This document shows, one piece after another, positions 38,095 to 49,602 of a stretch of DNA of 64,000 bases. Origin of the DNA: Lineus longissimus. Lineage: Eukaryota; Nemertea; Pilidiophora; Heteronemertea; Lineidae. Where the stretch lies: the NCBI RefSeq assembly GCF_910592395.1, contig NC_088310.1, forward strand, positions 5,897,501 through 5,961,500, in the 5' to 3' direction. A model generated the notes under the pieces. That model was given only the letters and a program-made list of their open reading frames with translations, was not told the origin of the DNA and ran no database searches. The number at the start of each line of letters is the position of its first letter. Position 1 is the stretch's first letter. Made by a program: the position numbers and the translations under genes.

Positions 38095-38560
38095 ATTTTA
38101 GAGACACTCAAAACAAAGTCACCTCTAGTTTGGAGACACTTCGTCCCTACCAGTCGGGAGACACTGGAAAAAGATCACAGCCCTTTTGGAGACACTGGAA
38201 AGAAGGTCATAGCCAGGTTGAAGTAGACTCCTTTAGAGCCCATTTCGTCATACTGATCGTCCTTCTTCACCACCAGTTTGGAGATGTGGGAAACATAGGT
38301 CACAACAAGTTTGGAGACAAGGTCACTATTAGTTGGGAGACATACGAGGCAAGGTCACTACCGTTTGGTGATGCTGTAAACAGAATCACAACCAGTTTCG
38401 AGACCTGGGAAACAGTTTGAAGACTTAGGAAACATGGGTCACAAGTAGTTTTGAGACACAGGAGAAAAGATCACAACCCGTTTGGGTTACTGGAAGGAAG
38501 GTCACAACCAGGTTGAATATGCTGATAATGAGCTCAATATCCATTTGGAGACACATTGTT
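38095..38560. repeat. Degenerate minisatellite (GTTTGGAGACACTGGAAA...GGTCACAACC)
   Basis: About a dozen diverged units of ~30-38 bp share 'AGTTTGGAGAC', 'GGAAA' and 'GGTCACAACCAG'. The period is irregular and there is no coding continuity. It lies between the gremlin block and the TMEM179 3' region. Confidence 0.65.
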
Positions 38561-41022
38561 TGATATGTTTAGGAAATGCATGATAAAATAGTAAAGAAAC
38601 AGACAACAGGAGATAAAATTTGGTGAAATGTACATTTATTGATTGAAAAATTGGCATACAAAAGGTCAGATCCACAGTTTGGGATCAGATCATTGCAAGG
38701 CACATTGCAAATTGGTAATAACAAGCTGACTGGCATAAGAAGTAAGCGCAAGGATATTGTAAAACTGTATGAAATGACGATGTATAAAGCTATAAATGGG
38801 AAAACTGTTCAGCAGCTGAGAAAGGACATAGTGGAAGAAATTGTTACTCTGTTGAACCCTTCTACTGATGATGTGAATGGAATTTGATCTGCAGCGCTGC
38901 ACCCTGGTGTCAAACTACAAAACTAATGTAAAATATGAAAAAAATCCAAAATAATGAAAATTGATATTTTATTGATACACTTCTGCCTTTTGTGGCGCTG
39001 ACGTATCATCCTCCAAAACATTATTGTTGGGGTTATTGTGCGATGATAATACTTAAACACGAAAAGGGTATTGATAATACCTTATACTAATCTAGCACCA
39101 TTGACTTGCAAAGATAATGAAAACTCCCATCAAAAAATACTGCATAGCATGATATTGTCAGCTGTAGGAAGAGATGCTAACATTGTAAAAGATTAAAGAT
39201 GTAACCACAAAGTTCAGCAAACAACGGTAGGTTTTTGGAAAAGTAAACCAAATTCTCATTCGCATTTGCACTGATCACAGCTGAAACTGGTAAAATTATG
39301 ATTGATAATACATGTATAATTATGGAAGTTGCCTCAAGTAAACATCAATAATAGATACGTCTGCTATGTCATTTCTGGGATGGAGATCAGGGTAAAGGGG
39401 CAAATACTGATATGAATCAAAATATGAGTAAAGAGTTGTGAAATATTTCTGAGTTGCTGCCACCTCACATAAGTTATTGTAATAAATGGGTGTAAGTCAA
39501 TATAAAATGAGATTCTTCCTCTTTCTGAAATCAAGAAGTAATAAAGACTAGTCTTTATTAATTTGTGCTGATATTGATCCTGGAAACCACATAGCAGAAA
39601 CTCCCTCACGACAGGCTCAGCCTTTCTTCCATAGGTTAACATCTTGTTATTGTTACTAGTTCTAATTTGCCAAAGATTCATGTAAAATAAGACTGGGTTA
39701 TGAATGTACTGCTTTATACGCAACTGTATAAACATAATTATATTAGTGACTATTAGTGTCTAACATTCCTCTACATAATCAATGAGTTACAATCAAACTT
39801 TCTCTTACACGTCCATGGGAATTTTCTCACTAAATACTGTGACATCAAGTGATAAGAGAAAGCTGAAAATGAAACACCTTATTACCTGTATTAAGTCTTG
39901 ATTTTGGAGAAAAAAAGTTTAAATCTGAATTAATCTTTTCAGGAAGCATCTAACTACCGAAAAAGATACACAAAAAAATTTGAATAAATCAATAAAGAAA
40001 ACTTCAGACAGCAGTTGTATCAACAGACAACATTCTTCACTTTACAACATTTCATCTTAATATTTATCTAACCATCAAAACCATCAAAACATTTCACATC
40101 TGATTCTATTCTATTCACAACACATGTCATACAAATTAGCAACATTTGAATTTCAATGCAACACACCACAAACATTTCAGAAGATTTATAGAGAAATTTG
40201 ATATATCTGTGATTAGGGACACCCATTCAGGATATCGAAATTAATTCAGATATGGCCTAATCAAATTCATCCAAACATGACATTCATGTTATGACTTTGC
40301 AACTGACAAGTACATGAACACAAACATAATACAAATCATTATGTACAAACAAAAACAAATAAAGTACCGTAATCACATGACAACACTCGTATATTTAATA
40401 TTTTGTGGTCGATGGGCAGATGAATTCTTCTTTAAGACACAATCACCCAAGGCAAAAAGACACAAGACAAGCGTCAATAAAAAAGTAGGAAAATAAACTG
40501 TAAAGTGTGAAATAATAATAATAGAGATTATTCTAGTGCTTCCTTCATTAATGATCTCTGCTAGGTTTTTGCAACACTGGGGCAGACCTAATTGCAAAGT
40601 CTTTTTTACCCCGGCAGCACTTTGTGTTTTCCAACCAGTGGAAATACTTGAACCAACACAACAGCAACTCCACTTTACACAAGCGAAGTGTCACTAGTAA
40701 GCATCTGAGATTCACCACAATACTGACTGGCATAGACTGCAATTCATTTACTGTAGTTAATTTGGCCCCCAGGGCCTTTGATTTTACACAATGAGATATG
40801 CATGTAGAAGGAGAGAGCACTTACAGGTACAGATCAGAATGTGTGCCACACAGATGGTTTAATGTTTGTGTGCATTTCTGATGCATCCAAGAATCTTCCT
40901 CACAATTAGGGAACCCTGTAAACTACATTAGTGCTGGCAGGGCTTTATCTCTTCCTACTCCTCCTTTAGAAGTTGGCATACACAAGTTATTTTATATTTC
41001 ATGCAAGACATGCAAATCAAAC
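38561..41022. other. AT-rich region downstream of TMEM179
   Basis: Very AT-rich, with no supported gene. It may include the TMEM179 3'UTR; minus-strand AATAAA candidates occur at about 39553 and 38636. A palindrome-like AAAGACTAGTCTTTATTAAT at about 39544 resembles sequence near 63790. Confidence 0.35.
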
Positions 41023-43025
41023 CTATGCGGTGGGTTCTTCATCCACAATGGCTGTTCTGTCTGGAGGTTCGTCATAGTAGGTATCACGCAGTCGGATCCA
41101 GCGGTTTCTTAACATTCGTAGCACACTGAAGATGAACTGTGCCAGCCATATGAAGAAGGCGACCCAGGAGGCGGTCTGTAAGGGAACCGGAAGAATTAGA
41201 ATGAAAGTATTGAAACATGTATAGTTGAGCATGTTAATGAAACAGGCTTCAATTTCATTCCAAATTCAAATCAAAGGTTGGCAGTTTAACTCTAACCGAT
41301 CCTGTGATCGAAATGAGACATCATAATAACGGAGTTTCTCGGTGATCCGAGGCTGTTGGCTAATGCAATAAGCATTACACAATGACACAGTTGAATTCAA
41401 ACAAATTTCCCATTGAATTAACTTCCCATAAGCTCACAGTGGTCCAAATGAATGAATTGACTTAGGGTAACATACCTGCACTACAGTCATGTAGTCATAA
41501 TATGTCCCGGCAAAGACCTTGGAGTTATGAGCTGTTTTCCAATCCCACGTAGATGACTGGCCATCGCGACAACTGTGAAGGCAAGAGATACATGAATCAG
41601 ATCAATGTGTAGGGTGTACATCTTTTAATCCTCTGGCTTTAGGCCACATGCGTAGGCCTAGTTTAAGCCAAGCTGAATCTTAGATCCTGATTTACAAATT
41701 GCTTTTGTTCTAGATCAAATCCTTACCTTTGAATATTTGCCTTCTTTTCTTTACCCGTCATAAAATGTTGACACCACTGACTGAAGCCTACACTGACAAC
41801 ACAGGCTGCTATGAATATCACCACGGTTACAACAGAATTTATGAAAATGAATGGCATCACCCACATCTGTGTGCTGAAAGAATGAAATTGACATGATAGC
41901 AAATGAAGACAAGAGCATATTTTAGAAAAGAGTGCACTATGTGAAGTGTCCTCTATTGTTTATCACATCAGGTTTGAACCTCGTCATCATATAAACTAAC
42001 CAGCTTAGTTTTTGTCCCTTTCTGGACATAAGTTCACAACAATTTGACAATCTTCTCGACTCGTCAATCATAAGTTGGTATCACCACAATCAAACCACGA
42101 ACCTAAGTACACTTTGAACGAAAAAAATATTTTCTTACCCAATGGTTTTGTCCTTTCTGCATAAGGCATATGTGTGGTAGATTCCCATAGCAAGAGCATA
42201 GAAAATGCTTGCGAAGACATTCAGATAAATAAGGAAGTTACAAGTACTGAGGCTCCCGAACTTGTACGTGAAGTCAGTGGCATTGTACCAATCAAATGAT
42301 CCATACAGGATACATTTTCCTCCGAAGTTATCCTGAAAACGGAGGCAACAAATAATGAAGATGATGATGTATGATTGATATTTCTGCATGATGACAAATG
42401 GATATAAGATTTATGGAAGTTTTAAAATCATAGCCTTCGGTCTTGTTTAATGATTGAGCCCAGGTTCGTCTGGTGGAAAACTTGAAACTAGATATTTCTA
42501 TCGTGAAAGCCGAGGCCAAACGAACAACCTGCTAAACTCTTCAATCGATTCATAGTTGAATGCAATCAAATTCAAACTAGGTAATTTCCAATCAGGGATT
42601 GTAAATTTTAAACATGGTGGGCAGTGGACATTGCTGACAGTGACAGTGTGAGAGTTGTCAGTGACACTGACACTCACAAGTTGACAGCATGAACATGATC
42701 ATGACATTACATTACTTTATCAGCCAGTTATTGTAACCTCGTCTCCAGGTGACATAAAGTAGTGCTTTGTAGTGCTTTACCGGATACGACAGGGGACCTG
42801 GAAGCCAGACTAGAGCTAGTGTTAAAAAATAAAGTGTCCACCCCCTCTTCCCGATGTGATTTCCGAGTAATCAAGGCAAGGATTCGCTATAAAACCTTTA
42901 TGGATGCTTACAGTAGTTACTCCAGTAGGTATTGCGATTACTAAACCTAACGCAACAGATGTAAAATAGAGTAGAGTTTGGGCAACCAGTTGCCAATCGA
43001 GAGGAATCGCCTCCATCACATCCAT
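41023..43025 (-). CDS. TMEM179: TMEM179-family multispanning membrane protein
   Basis: Five exons in transcript order: 43025-42912, 42332-42139, 41873-41727, 41572-41476, 41175-41023. This gives 234 residues, close to the vertebrate TMEM179 length as I recall it, and all phases close. Predicted helices: ~14-35 (LLYFTSVALGLVIAI), ~70-93 (LIYLNVFASIFYALAMG), ~112-133 (INSVVTVVIFIAACVVSVGF) and ~187-206 (WVAFFIWLAQFIFSVL). Family-like points: the first extracellular loop has GGKCILYG and a sequon NAT, and a SVGF..WC motif follows helix 3 as in TMEM179. Splitting TMEM179 from TMEM179B is uncertain; length and the SVGFSQWC motif favour TMEM179. Function in the family is poorly known (neural membrane protein). 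The ATG at 43025 has a second in-frame ATG three codons later. It is transcribed away from ataxin-3. Confidence 0.82.
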
Positions 43026-43039
43026 TTTTCAAACGCCAT

Positions 43040-43196
43040 CTGTCGGCGGTTATACTAATTCCCGACCTACCCCGACCTTTACCGACTTGCGGAAAATGCT
43101 GCCAAAATAAAGTGTTTTAATCTTCAGAATATTTATATTTGTACCGTTTACCTACAGCACGTCTGTTAATTCCAGACTTTTAGCAAATCTTGGGAA
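43040..43196 (-). repeat. Inverted duplicate arm A, just upstream of TMEM179
   Basis: Its reverse complement closely matches 45008-45188: shared runs include TTAACAGACGTGCTGTA, GTACAAATATAAATATTCTG, ATTTTGGCAGCATTT and AGGTCGGGAATTAGTAT. It ends about 15 bp upstream of the TMEM179 start codon, so it overlaps the presumed 5'UTR/core promoter. Confidence 0.85.
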
Positions 43197-45007
43197 TTTT
43201 GGGACTAAGATTAGTTTTCTCCACCAAACCCCAGACTGAAGAATTAACACCTTGTATTTAACCTTCTTTCATTTCGCAGTCAATTCATTAGTTACCGATG
43301 TATGCCTTAGAGGGGGCAGAATGGCACTGTTTAGACAAGAAGCCTCTCCAACAGCCCCAGGAATATTGGATAGAACGGCACTGTACTGGGTCCCAGTAAT
43401 AAATATTGCCATAAAGACATATGATATTGTTCTGGGACTTATGTAAGATTAGGTCCTTGGTGTCGCCGCGTGGGTTACGTCCAGTGAAATTGTTTGCAAA
43501 GGTCAGGGAACCACGATCTGACATCCATAACCAGCGTATCCCCTTTTCATGCCAGTTATAGTCGGGTGCTGCACCACAGTCGGGATAGTGGCCGCCAAAT
43601 GAATTGTTGTTGAATTTAAAACTGTTAACTGTTTACGTCAATTTTACATAATTACACAAACCTTCATGAATTTAGTGGAGATTTCCACATCACAGGATAG
43701 AAGAGCAGTGATATAGGATCTCGCAGATTTAACATGATCACTTCCATCTTCACCATCATGACTTGGACGTGCGCCTTTAGTTTCTTTGAGCAAATGGTAT
43801 TTGATTAGGGATGGCAATTAAAATTGCCGTTGAACATGTACAGTGATGTACATAATTCAACATGTCTGGCTTGAAATTTCAAACTGCGCAGTTCATTCCC
43901 GCCTTGATTGTATGACTATTTCTACAATAAAAACCCTTTGAAACCAACCCATACCTTTATCAGGAATAGATACTGTGCCTTACCTTCTGCTGCAGCCGTT
44001 TTGATTCGTTTCGGAAAATTTAAGGCATTTTTACGTTTGAAATCGGAGAAAGTGTTCCCGCGATGTTCTCCGCATCTCACACACCAACCGACTGGCGTTC
44101 AAATCAACCGCGACCGATTATGACCAAAGACAATACATTTGAAGACGGAGCATCCGGGCACCCCTTGAACCAGGTCGGCTAGTAGTTATCTGCTCAAGCG
44201 AGACCTTTGTTCTGTCAATGATCAATATGACAATACAATCAAAATGTGGGATTTGCTTTAGCATACACTTGTACATGTACATATGCTGAGCTGTGGAAAT
44301 TCATTAGGCAGGTTCCGTAAGCCAAAAGACGATGTAAATGCATTTTATCGACGATTTTTAAAAATCAAGACATGGGCCCAATTCATACAAGACTGTTTCG
44401 CCCCTCACACCCATTCTGAACCATCAGAGTTGATCGGTCCGTTGGTGTAACGGAGTCCGGGTCGGCGGAGTGGCTCCAAGGCTTGAGGGTCAAGATGCTC
44501 ACACCAGCCGCCGGCTGTGAAAGACCGGAGACTTCTCGTTTACCACAGCCAACAGGTTCTATCAGTCCCCACCAGGGAATGACACAAGCCGCTAAGCGAA
44601 TTTTTTTTCCTGAACCTTTCGGGCAGTAGATCGTACAGGGACTTTTAGCCAATCAGATTTCGACAAATACATGACGTCAGACGTCTTAGAAACATTAGAG
44701 CAGTTGGTAGAGCGCTCGTCAGAAATGGCAGAATACGATGAGAAATTCATATTTTTTATGACTTTGGGTATGAATTCACATGAGAAAGAATCTTGTTCAA
44801 AATCTGATGATAATATCTCAGCTGATTTTCATTGACACTGCCATCAACTGAAAGTAAACGAAAAGTTTAAAAATAGTTTAAAAATTCCATTACAACTCGC
44901 GCCAAAGCCAGCCACGTGCTATTTTTTCCGGACACGAGCATATGCATGTACAGTTTACAAGAAGCGACAACCACAACTAACAAAGACTAATTGCGGTCCG
45001 TTGGAGT
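43197..45007. other. Intergenic space between divergent TMEM179 and ataxin-3
   Basis: No gene supported. A small GC-richer patch (about 44440-44600) and a tRNA D-arm-like fragment at about 44697-44719 are present, but no complete tRNA can be folded by eye. Confidence 0.4.
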
Positions 45008-45188
45008 TGATTTGCTCAACTTAGCATCGTTCAAAGTCTTGAAATTAACAGACGTGCTGTATATGTATGTAAACAGTACAAATATAAATATTCTGATGAT
45101 AAAAACACTATATTTTGGCAGCATTTCCCGCAAGGCGGTAAAGGTCGGGAAAAGTCGGTGTAGGTCGGGAATTAGTATGACCCTCTGT
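45008..45188 (+). repeat. Inverted duplicate arm B, just upstream of ataxin-3
   Basis: Counterpart of 43040-43196 in opposite orientation, with a ~16-bp indel near its left end and a ~7-bp insertion in the GGTCGGG tract. It ends about 50 bp upstream of the ataxin-3 start codon at 45240, so both genes are preceded by the same sequence in the same sense. Confidence 0.85.
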
Positions 45189-45239
45189 CGGAGGAAGGCT
45201 TTTCTTGGTTTTCAGGCATCGGAGAGCGAAAAAAACAAC

Positions 45240-48200
45240 ATGGATTCCATTTTTCACGAAAAGGCAATTTTCAACTTTTTTTGTCAAAAACACCCTGTTT
45301 TCAATCATCATTTCACTTTCAAAAGTGATTGAGGTTAACCATTGTTATTCATAGAAAATAAATATATATAGTTTTATGGGCTTCATGTTGCTTTTTCTTG
45401 AAATATTTTGTGTTGAAAAGAGAAAAGTCAAAATGACAGGCAGATGCATGCCGGCAGGGCTCATCCTCAGGCTATTTATTTTCAAATTATCTGTCAGCAG
45501 GGCCAGCAGGATTTCACAAAAGATAAGAACAAAACCGACTGAGAATGAGATTCTATTATCTGACTCTGCACAGAACGAAGAAACTGAAAATCGTAAACTT
45601 CTCTGGCACACTGACTGACTCACTGAGTGACTTGCATGACCCTCACTACCCTGTCCCCGGCCCAGGGCCTGGCCTCATTCTTGCTGCTTATGCCATCACC
45701 ATCACTATTGGTATCCCATTCCATCTCATCGGCATATGGCATTATATGCGCAGGCACTGTCCAAACAATGATGTACCATTGAAAGACAAAATGCCTTTTT
45801 TGCACTGCCAAAAATAAGCAAGGGTTGGCATGTAGCGCGAGATTATTTTGCCTAGTTCAAAGGATCTACTATCCCATTGTTGCAGCAGTTATTTGAGTTT
45901 TGTGTCACTGATCTCACCATACTGACCTTTACCTTTGGTCTGAAAAAGAATGGCCATCATTGTTGTACTTGACATCCGTCCAAAGGCTGAGACCTATGAC
46001 GATATCAGTGACTGATTGCTGAACTTGAATCATATATATATATAAAAAGAGATGCCCTTCATGCACATATTTTCTTGTATTTTCAGCAAGAGGGTTCCCT
46101 CTGTGCCCAACACTGCCTCAATGCCTTACTGCAGGGACATTACTTTACTGCTGTCGATCTCGCTGAGATAGCCCGTCAGCTTGATGACACCGAAAGACAA
46201 CAGATGGCTGAGGGAGGAGTGGATACTCTAGAGTACAAAATGTTTGTACAGGTACAGACAATTTGGCTTTTAACTGATGTATAGATGACAGAGCGATGGA
46301 AGATCTTGTTCCATCTACATCTACATGAAAAGTAATCTTTTTAGAATAATATAATGGTTTTGGATTAGGTGGACACACAAAAAATAAAGTCAAATTTGCA
46401 TTTTGTGTAGTTTGTGCCTTTTTGATGCATTTGCCTTTATCTTTCAAGATGATTCTCTGCGCCTTTTTCAGCAAGCCTCTTCCAACATGGATGACAGTGG
46501 CTTCTTTTCCATACAAGTCATAGAGGGGGCATTGAGTGTCTGGGGATTGGAAGCTATACCTTACAGTAGTAGTAATCCTGTAGCTTCAGATGCAAGGACT
46601 GTCCCACAGTAAGTTTTTTCCTCTTCATAAAATGGTTACAAAGAAACACTCACAAAAATTGTGTGTGGTTAAGTCTGTTATATTCCATCAAAGTGGTTTG
46701 GTCCTCAGTCCTTCTTGGCAATCACCTATGCAGCACCAGTGTTGTTTTTAGCCAGAATTTCAAAAACTAGTAGTTTTAAATACTGCCAGACCCCAAAAAT
46801 ACCTTGCATCCCTAAGATCAGGTATTCCTAATTCCTGTTTCCGCCTGCATTGTTGACATTTTTCATATGCACTACCTCAACAATCTGTGCTATTCATTCT
46901 GTACTTTTCTATTTTCAGAAATCAAAAGGCATATGTATGCAACTTTAGAGAACATTGGTTTTCTATCCGGAAGTTAGGAAACCAATGGTTTAACTTGAAC
47001 TCGCTGCTCACAGGCCCTGAGCTGTTATCCAATACTTACCTGTCAATATTTCTAACCCAACTACAGCAAGAAGGTAAGATCTAGAAACATCACTAAGGCA
47101 TTTGAGGTATACGTGGTCAGATGATTACGCTGTGACCCAGCATGTGCTCATAACGTCTTCTCAACACACACAATTTCCTCAAGGTTTGCTGCCTCTTGTG
47201 TTGACTCACATGTTTACTTTGCAATGATGGCATTATCAAGGCATTGAAAATTGACCTTTGCATGGCTTTGGTTGCTGTAAAATTTTTGTTGCAACTATGT
47301 AGTACACAAATTAAGACCATCAATGATGGTAATATTTTTTCCTCTCAACTGTTACCCTTTCAGGTTATTCCATATTTGTTGTTGTCGGTGCTGTGCCGGA
47401 GTGTGAAGCTGATCAACTCCTGAAGATGGTGCCTGCTGTTCAACCAGTCAAACCTAAACTCATATCACAGACTGTTACCGCAGGTGCTGGGGCCAGCACG
47501 AGCGCCAAATCTGGGGCAGGTGTTTCTACTGATGACCTCCAGAGGGCGCTGCAAGAAAGTCAACATCTCATGAGCAGCCAAGAGGATGACGACCTCCAAG
47601 CTGCTATTCGTTTGAGCATGGAACAAGAAACAAGCGACGATAAAACCTTTCAAAAAGTGACAAAATTAAGTGCTGCAGCAGTCGCTGCGGAGGAGGAAAG
47701 GACTATGAATACTGCGCTGGACTTGAGTGTTCAGGATCGAGGCAGGAAAGCTGATGTTTCTGTGATTGATGGGGGAAGTGGTGTAAATGAGAGTGATGAT
47801 CTTAAAAGGGCATTAGATCTGAGTAGGCAGGGCAAACCTGCTGAAGACAATGGTGCTAAACCACAAGGTGAGAAGTCTGTCAGTTATCAGATTAGGTATT
47901 TCACCTTTGAAAAGAAAAAATTCTAACTTAACTTTAGCAAACGTTGGCAAGAAGCGTCACATTGGTCCAACAAGTCGGTAACGTCTTTTCTTGGTCCTTT
48001 CAGTTAATGTCTGTGATGGTCAAAAATGCAGTGCTGCCACTGAAGACTCTTCAAATCTTAGCTTAGCTGAATTACGAGCCAGACGGTTAGCGTTCCTAGA
48101 TAAGAAACCTGATGGGGAGACTGCCATGCAAACCAAAACTGCTGACACAGAGCCAGGTAGGTAGGTAACATCGAAAGCATTTATTTTTCTTCACATCACA

Positions 48201-48699
48201 TCACAGATTTTGCATTGCCATTCAGTCCTCATGATAAACTTAAAATTGACCACCACCATTTTGAGGCTTTGATAAAAATAACTGGCTGTATGCAGCAGCC
48301 GTGTATGACTGCTGATGCAGTCTAATATGATGTGAGCATTTACAAATAAACAATGCTAATATTTTCCATTTTCTGTTACTGCATATTTCATGGTCTGCTC
48401 ACACAGTAACATACAACCAACATTACTTAATTGCTATGCATGAAAAATGGTTAGATTGTTCCACACACCACATTGTCACTGTCTCCTGCAATGCCTACAT
48501 CTATTTGAGGTTTACATGGATAGATGAAATTTGGAAAATATTGACATTGTTACCTTTACGATAGTGTAACATGTAGGTCCTTATTTGCTCAGTACTTTTA
48601 TAAATGCAAGATGTTTAAAATTTTTCAGATGATGGATACGATTATGACGAAAAAGAAATGTTGCAGAAAGCCCTGGAGTTGTCCTTGGAAACCACATGA
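45240..48699 (+). CDS. ATXN3: Ataxin-3, Josephin-domain deubiquitinase
   Basis: Cysteine protease trimming ubiquitin chains in protein quality control. Exons 45240-45263, 46087-46251, 46472-46608, 46919-47073, 47364-47867, 48004-48156, 48629-48699; 402 residues. Josephin domain ~1-180 starts MDSIFHEK|QEGSLCAQHC. Catalytic residues are visible: Cys14 (GSLCAQHC), His121 (REHWF), Asn136 (FNLNSLL). After it come UIM-like helices at ~217-231 (DDLQRALQES), ~235-249 (DDLQAAIRLS), ~271-285 (TMNTALDLS), ~304-318 (DDLKRALDLS) and a terminal one (EMLQKALELSLETT). The segment LAELRARRLAFLDKK corresponds to the helix that precedes polyQ in the human protein; no glutamine run follows here. Exon 1 is followed by gc, not gt, implying a GC-AG intron, as the residue match leaves no room to shift the junction. 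AATAAA at 49392 may end the transcript. Confidence 0.93.
45264..46086 (+). other. Ataxin-3 intron 1, apparent GC-AG type
   Basis: The donor reads GAAAAG|gcaatt and the acceptor tattttcag|CAA. The exon joins give the invariant N-terminus HEK-QEGSLCAQHC. An open frame at ~45640-45790 with a hydrophobic stretch lies inside (see findings). Confidence 0.6.
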
Positions 48700-48807
48700 T
48701 GAAGTTGCCCCTGGAAACAACCTGATGATGTTGTCCCAGGAAACCACATGATGAAGTTTTCCCTGGAAACAATGTGATGAAGTTGTCCCTGGAAACAACG
48801 TGATGAT
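48678..48807 (+). repeat. 26-bp minisatellite spanning the ataxin-3 stop codon
   Basis: Five units of 26 bp start at 48678, 48704, 48730, 48756 and 48782, of the form GTTGTCCCTGGAAACA then ACGTGATGAA. The first unit is the coding end of the last UIM plus the stop; the others lie in the 3'UTR. Confidence 0.85.
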
Positions 48808-49391
48808 GGACGTCAGTAGTGCTTAAACTAATCTAGAGTTGAAGTTAGGCTAGAGTCAGTTATATGTACATGTTCCGTTTGCCAGAATGGCATTCTCTCA
48901 CGTAACCATTTGATTACAGTTATTTTGTAATGGTTGCTCTCTTCACATCTTAGTGCAATCCAAGTACAATTAAACATGGCAATATTTGGTTTCCAGTAAC
49001 GTACCCTGTTCTTAACTAGAGAGATATTATGATCATCATTGAGAGTTGTGATGATTCTCGTGGGTCTCCAACTCATAAACTAACTTAAGGCGTGGTAAAA
49101 GAATGTTGGTGGTTGTGCTGACGAAATGAACTGTCGATCATGGCTTCATAAGTTCATTGGTGCTGCAGTTCTTCAAACTTTACTCCAATGTCATGGCTTG
49201 GGGAGTTGGGTGATAGCATGAATATATAAGGCTCGCTTATATATTTTTGGTGATAGTTGTACAGCACAACTAAAGGCCTGAAAAAGGGATGCCTTTGGAT
49301 TTGCGGTTTTGTTAAGGCCAAAAGACATTCTGTACTGCAATGGGTTATTACTGTTCATAGATTATGAAGACACCAAACTGTAGTTGTTTCC

Positions 49392-49397
49392 AATAAA
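49392..49397 (+). terminator. Candidate ataxin-3 poly(A) signal
   Basis: AATAAA about 690 bases after the stop and upstream of the convergent gene's 3' end at 49603. Confidence 0.5.
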
Positions 49398-49602
49398 CAA
49401 TCAACTGTTCATTTGAAGAATTGTTGTTGATGATCTATTCTTTCTTGTCATTCGCATAAACAATTCTAAGTGTTGAGTGAGACCATTGAAAGACATTTAT
49501 ATAATTGGTACCAAGCTTTGTTTCGATATTAAGTACTACTGATGACCAAATTGTGTGATTTTGAAGAGATTTGAATGACATTGAATGAAGGACCTCAAAA
49601 TG

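Noticed and set aside
44694-44725. tRNA gene (GAGCAGTTGGTAGAGCGCTCG)
   Set aside because: Only a D-arm/A-box-like piece is present; no T-arm, B box or closing acceptor stem follows.
49218-49245. AT-rich hairpin (ATATATAAG...CTTATATAT) as a terminator or regulatory element
   Set aside because: Short, low-complexity and in a eukaryotic 3' region where such hairpins have no established terminator role.
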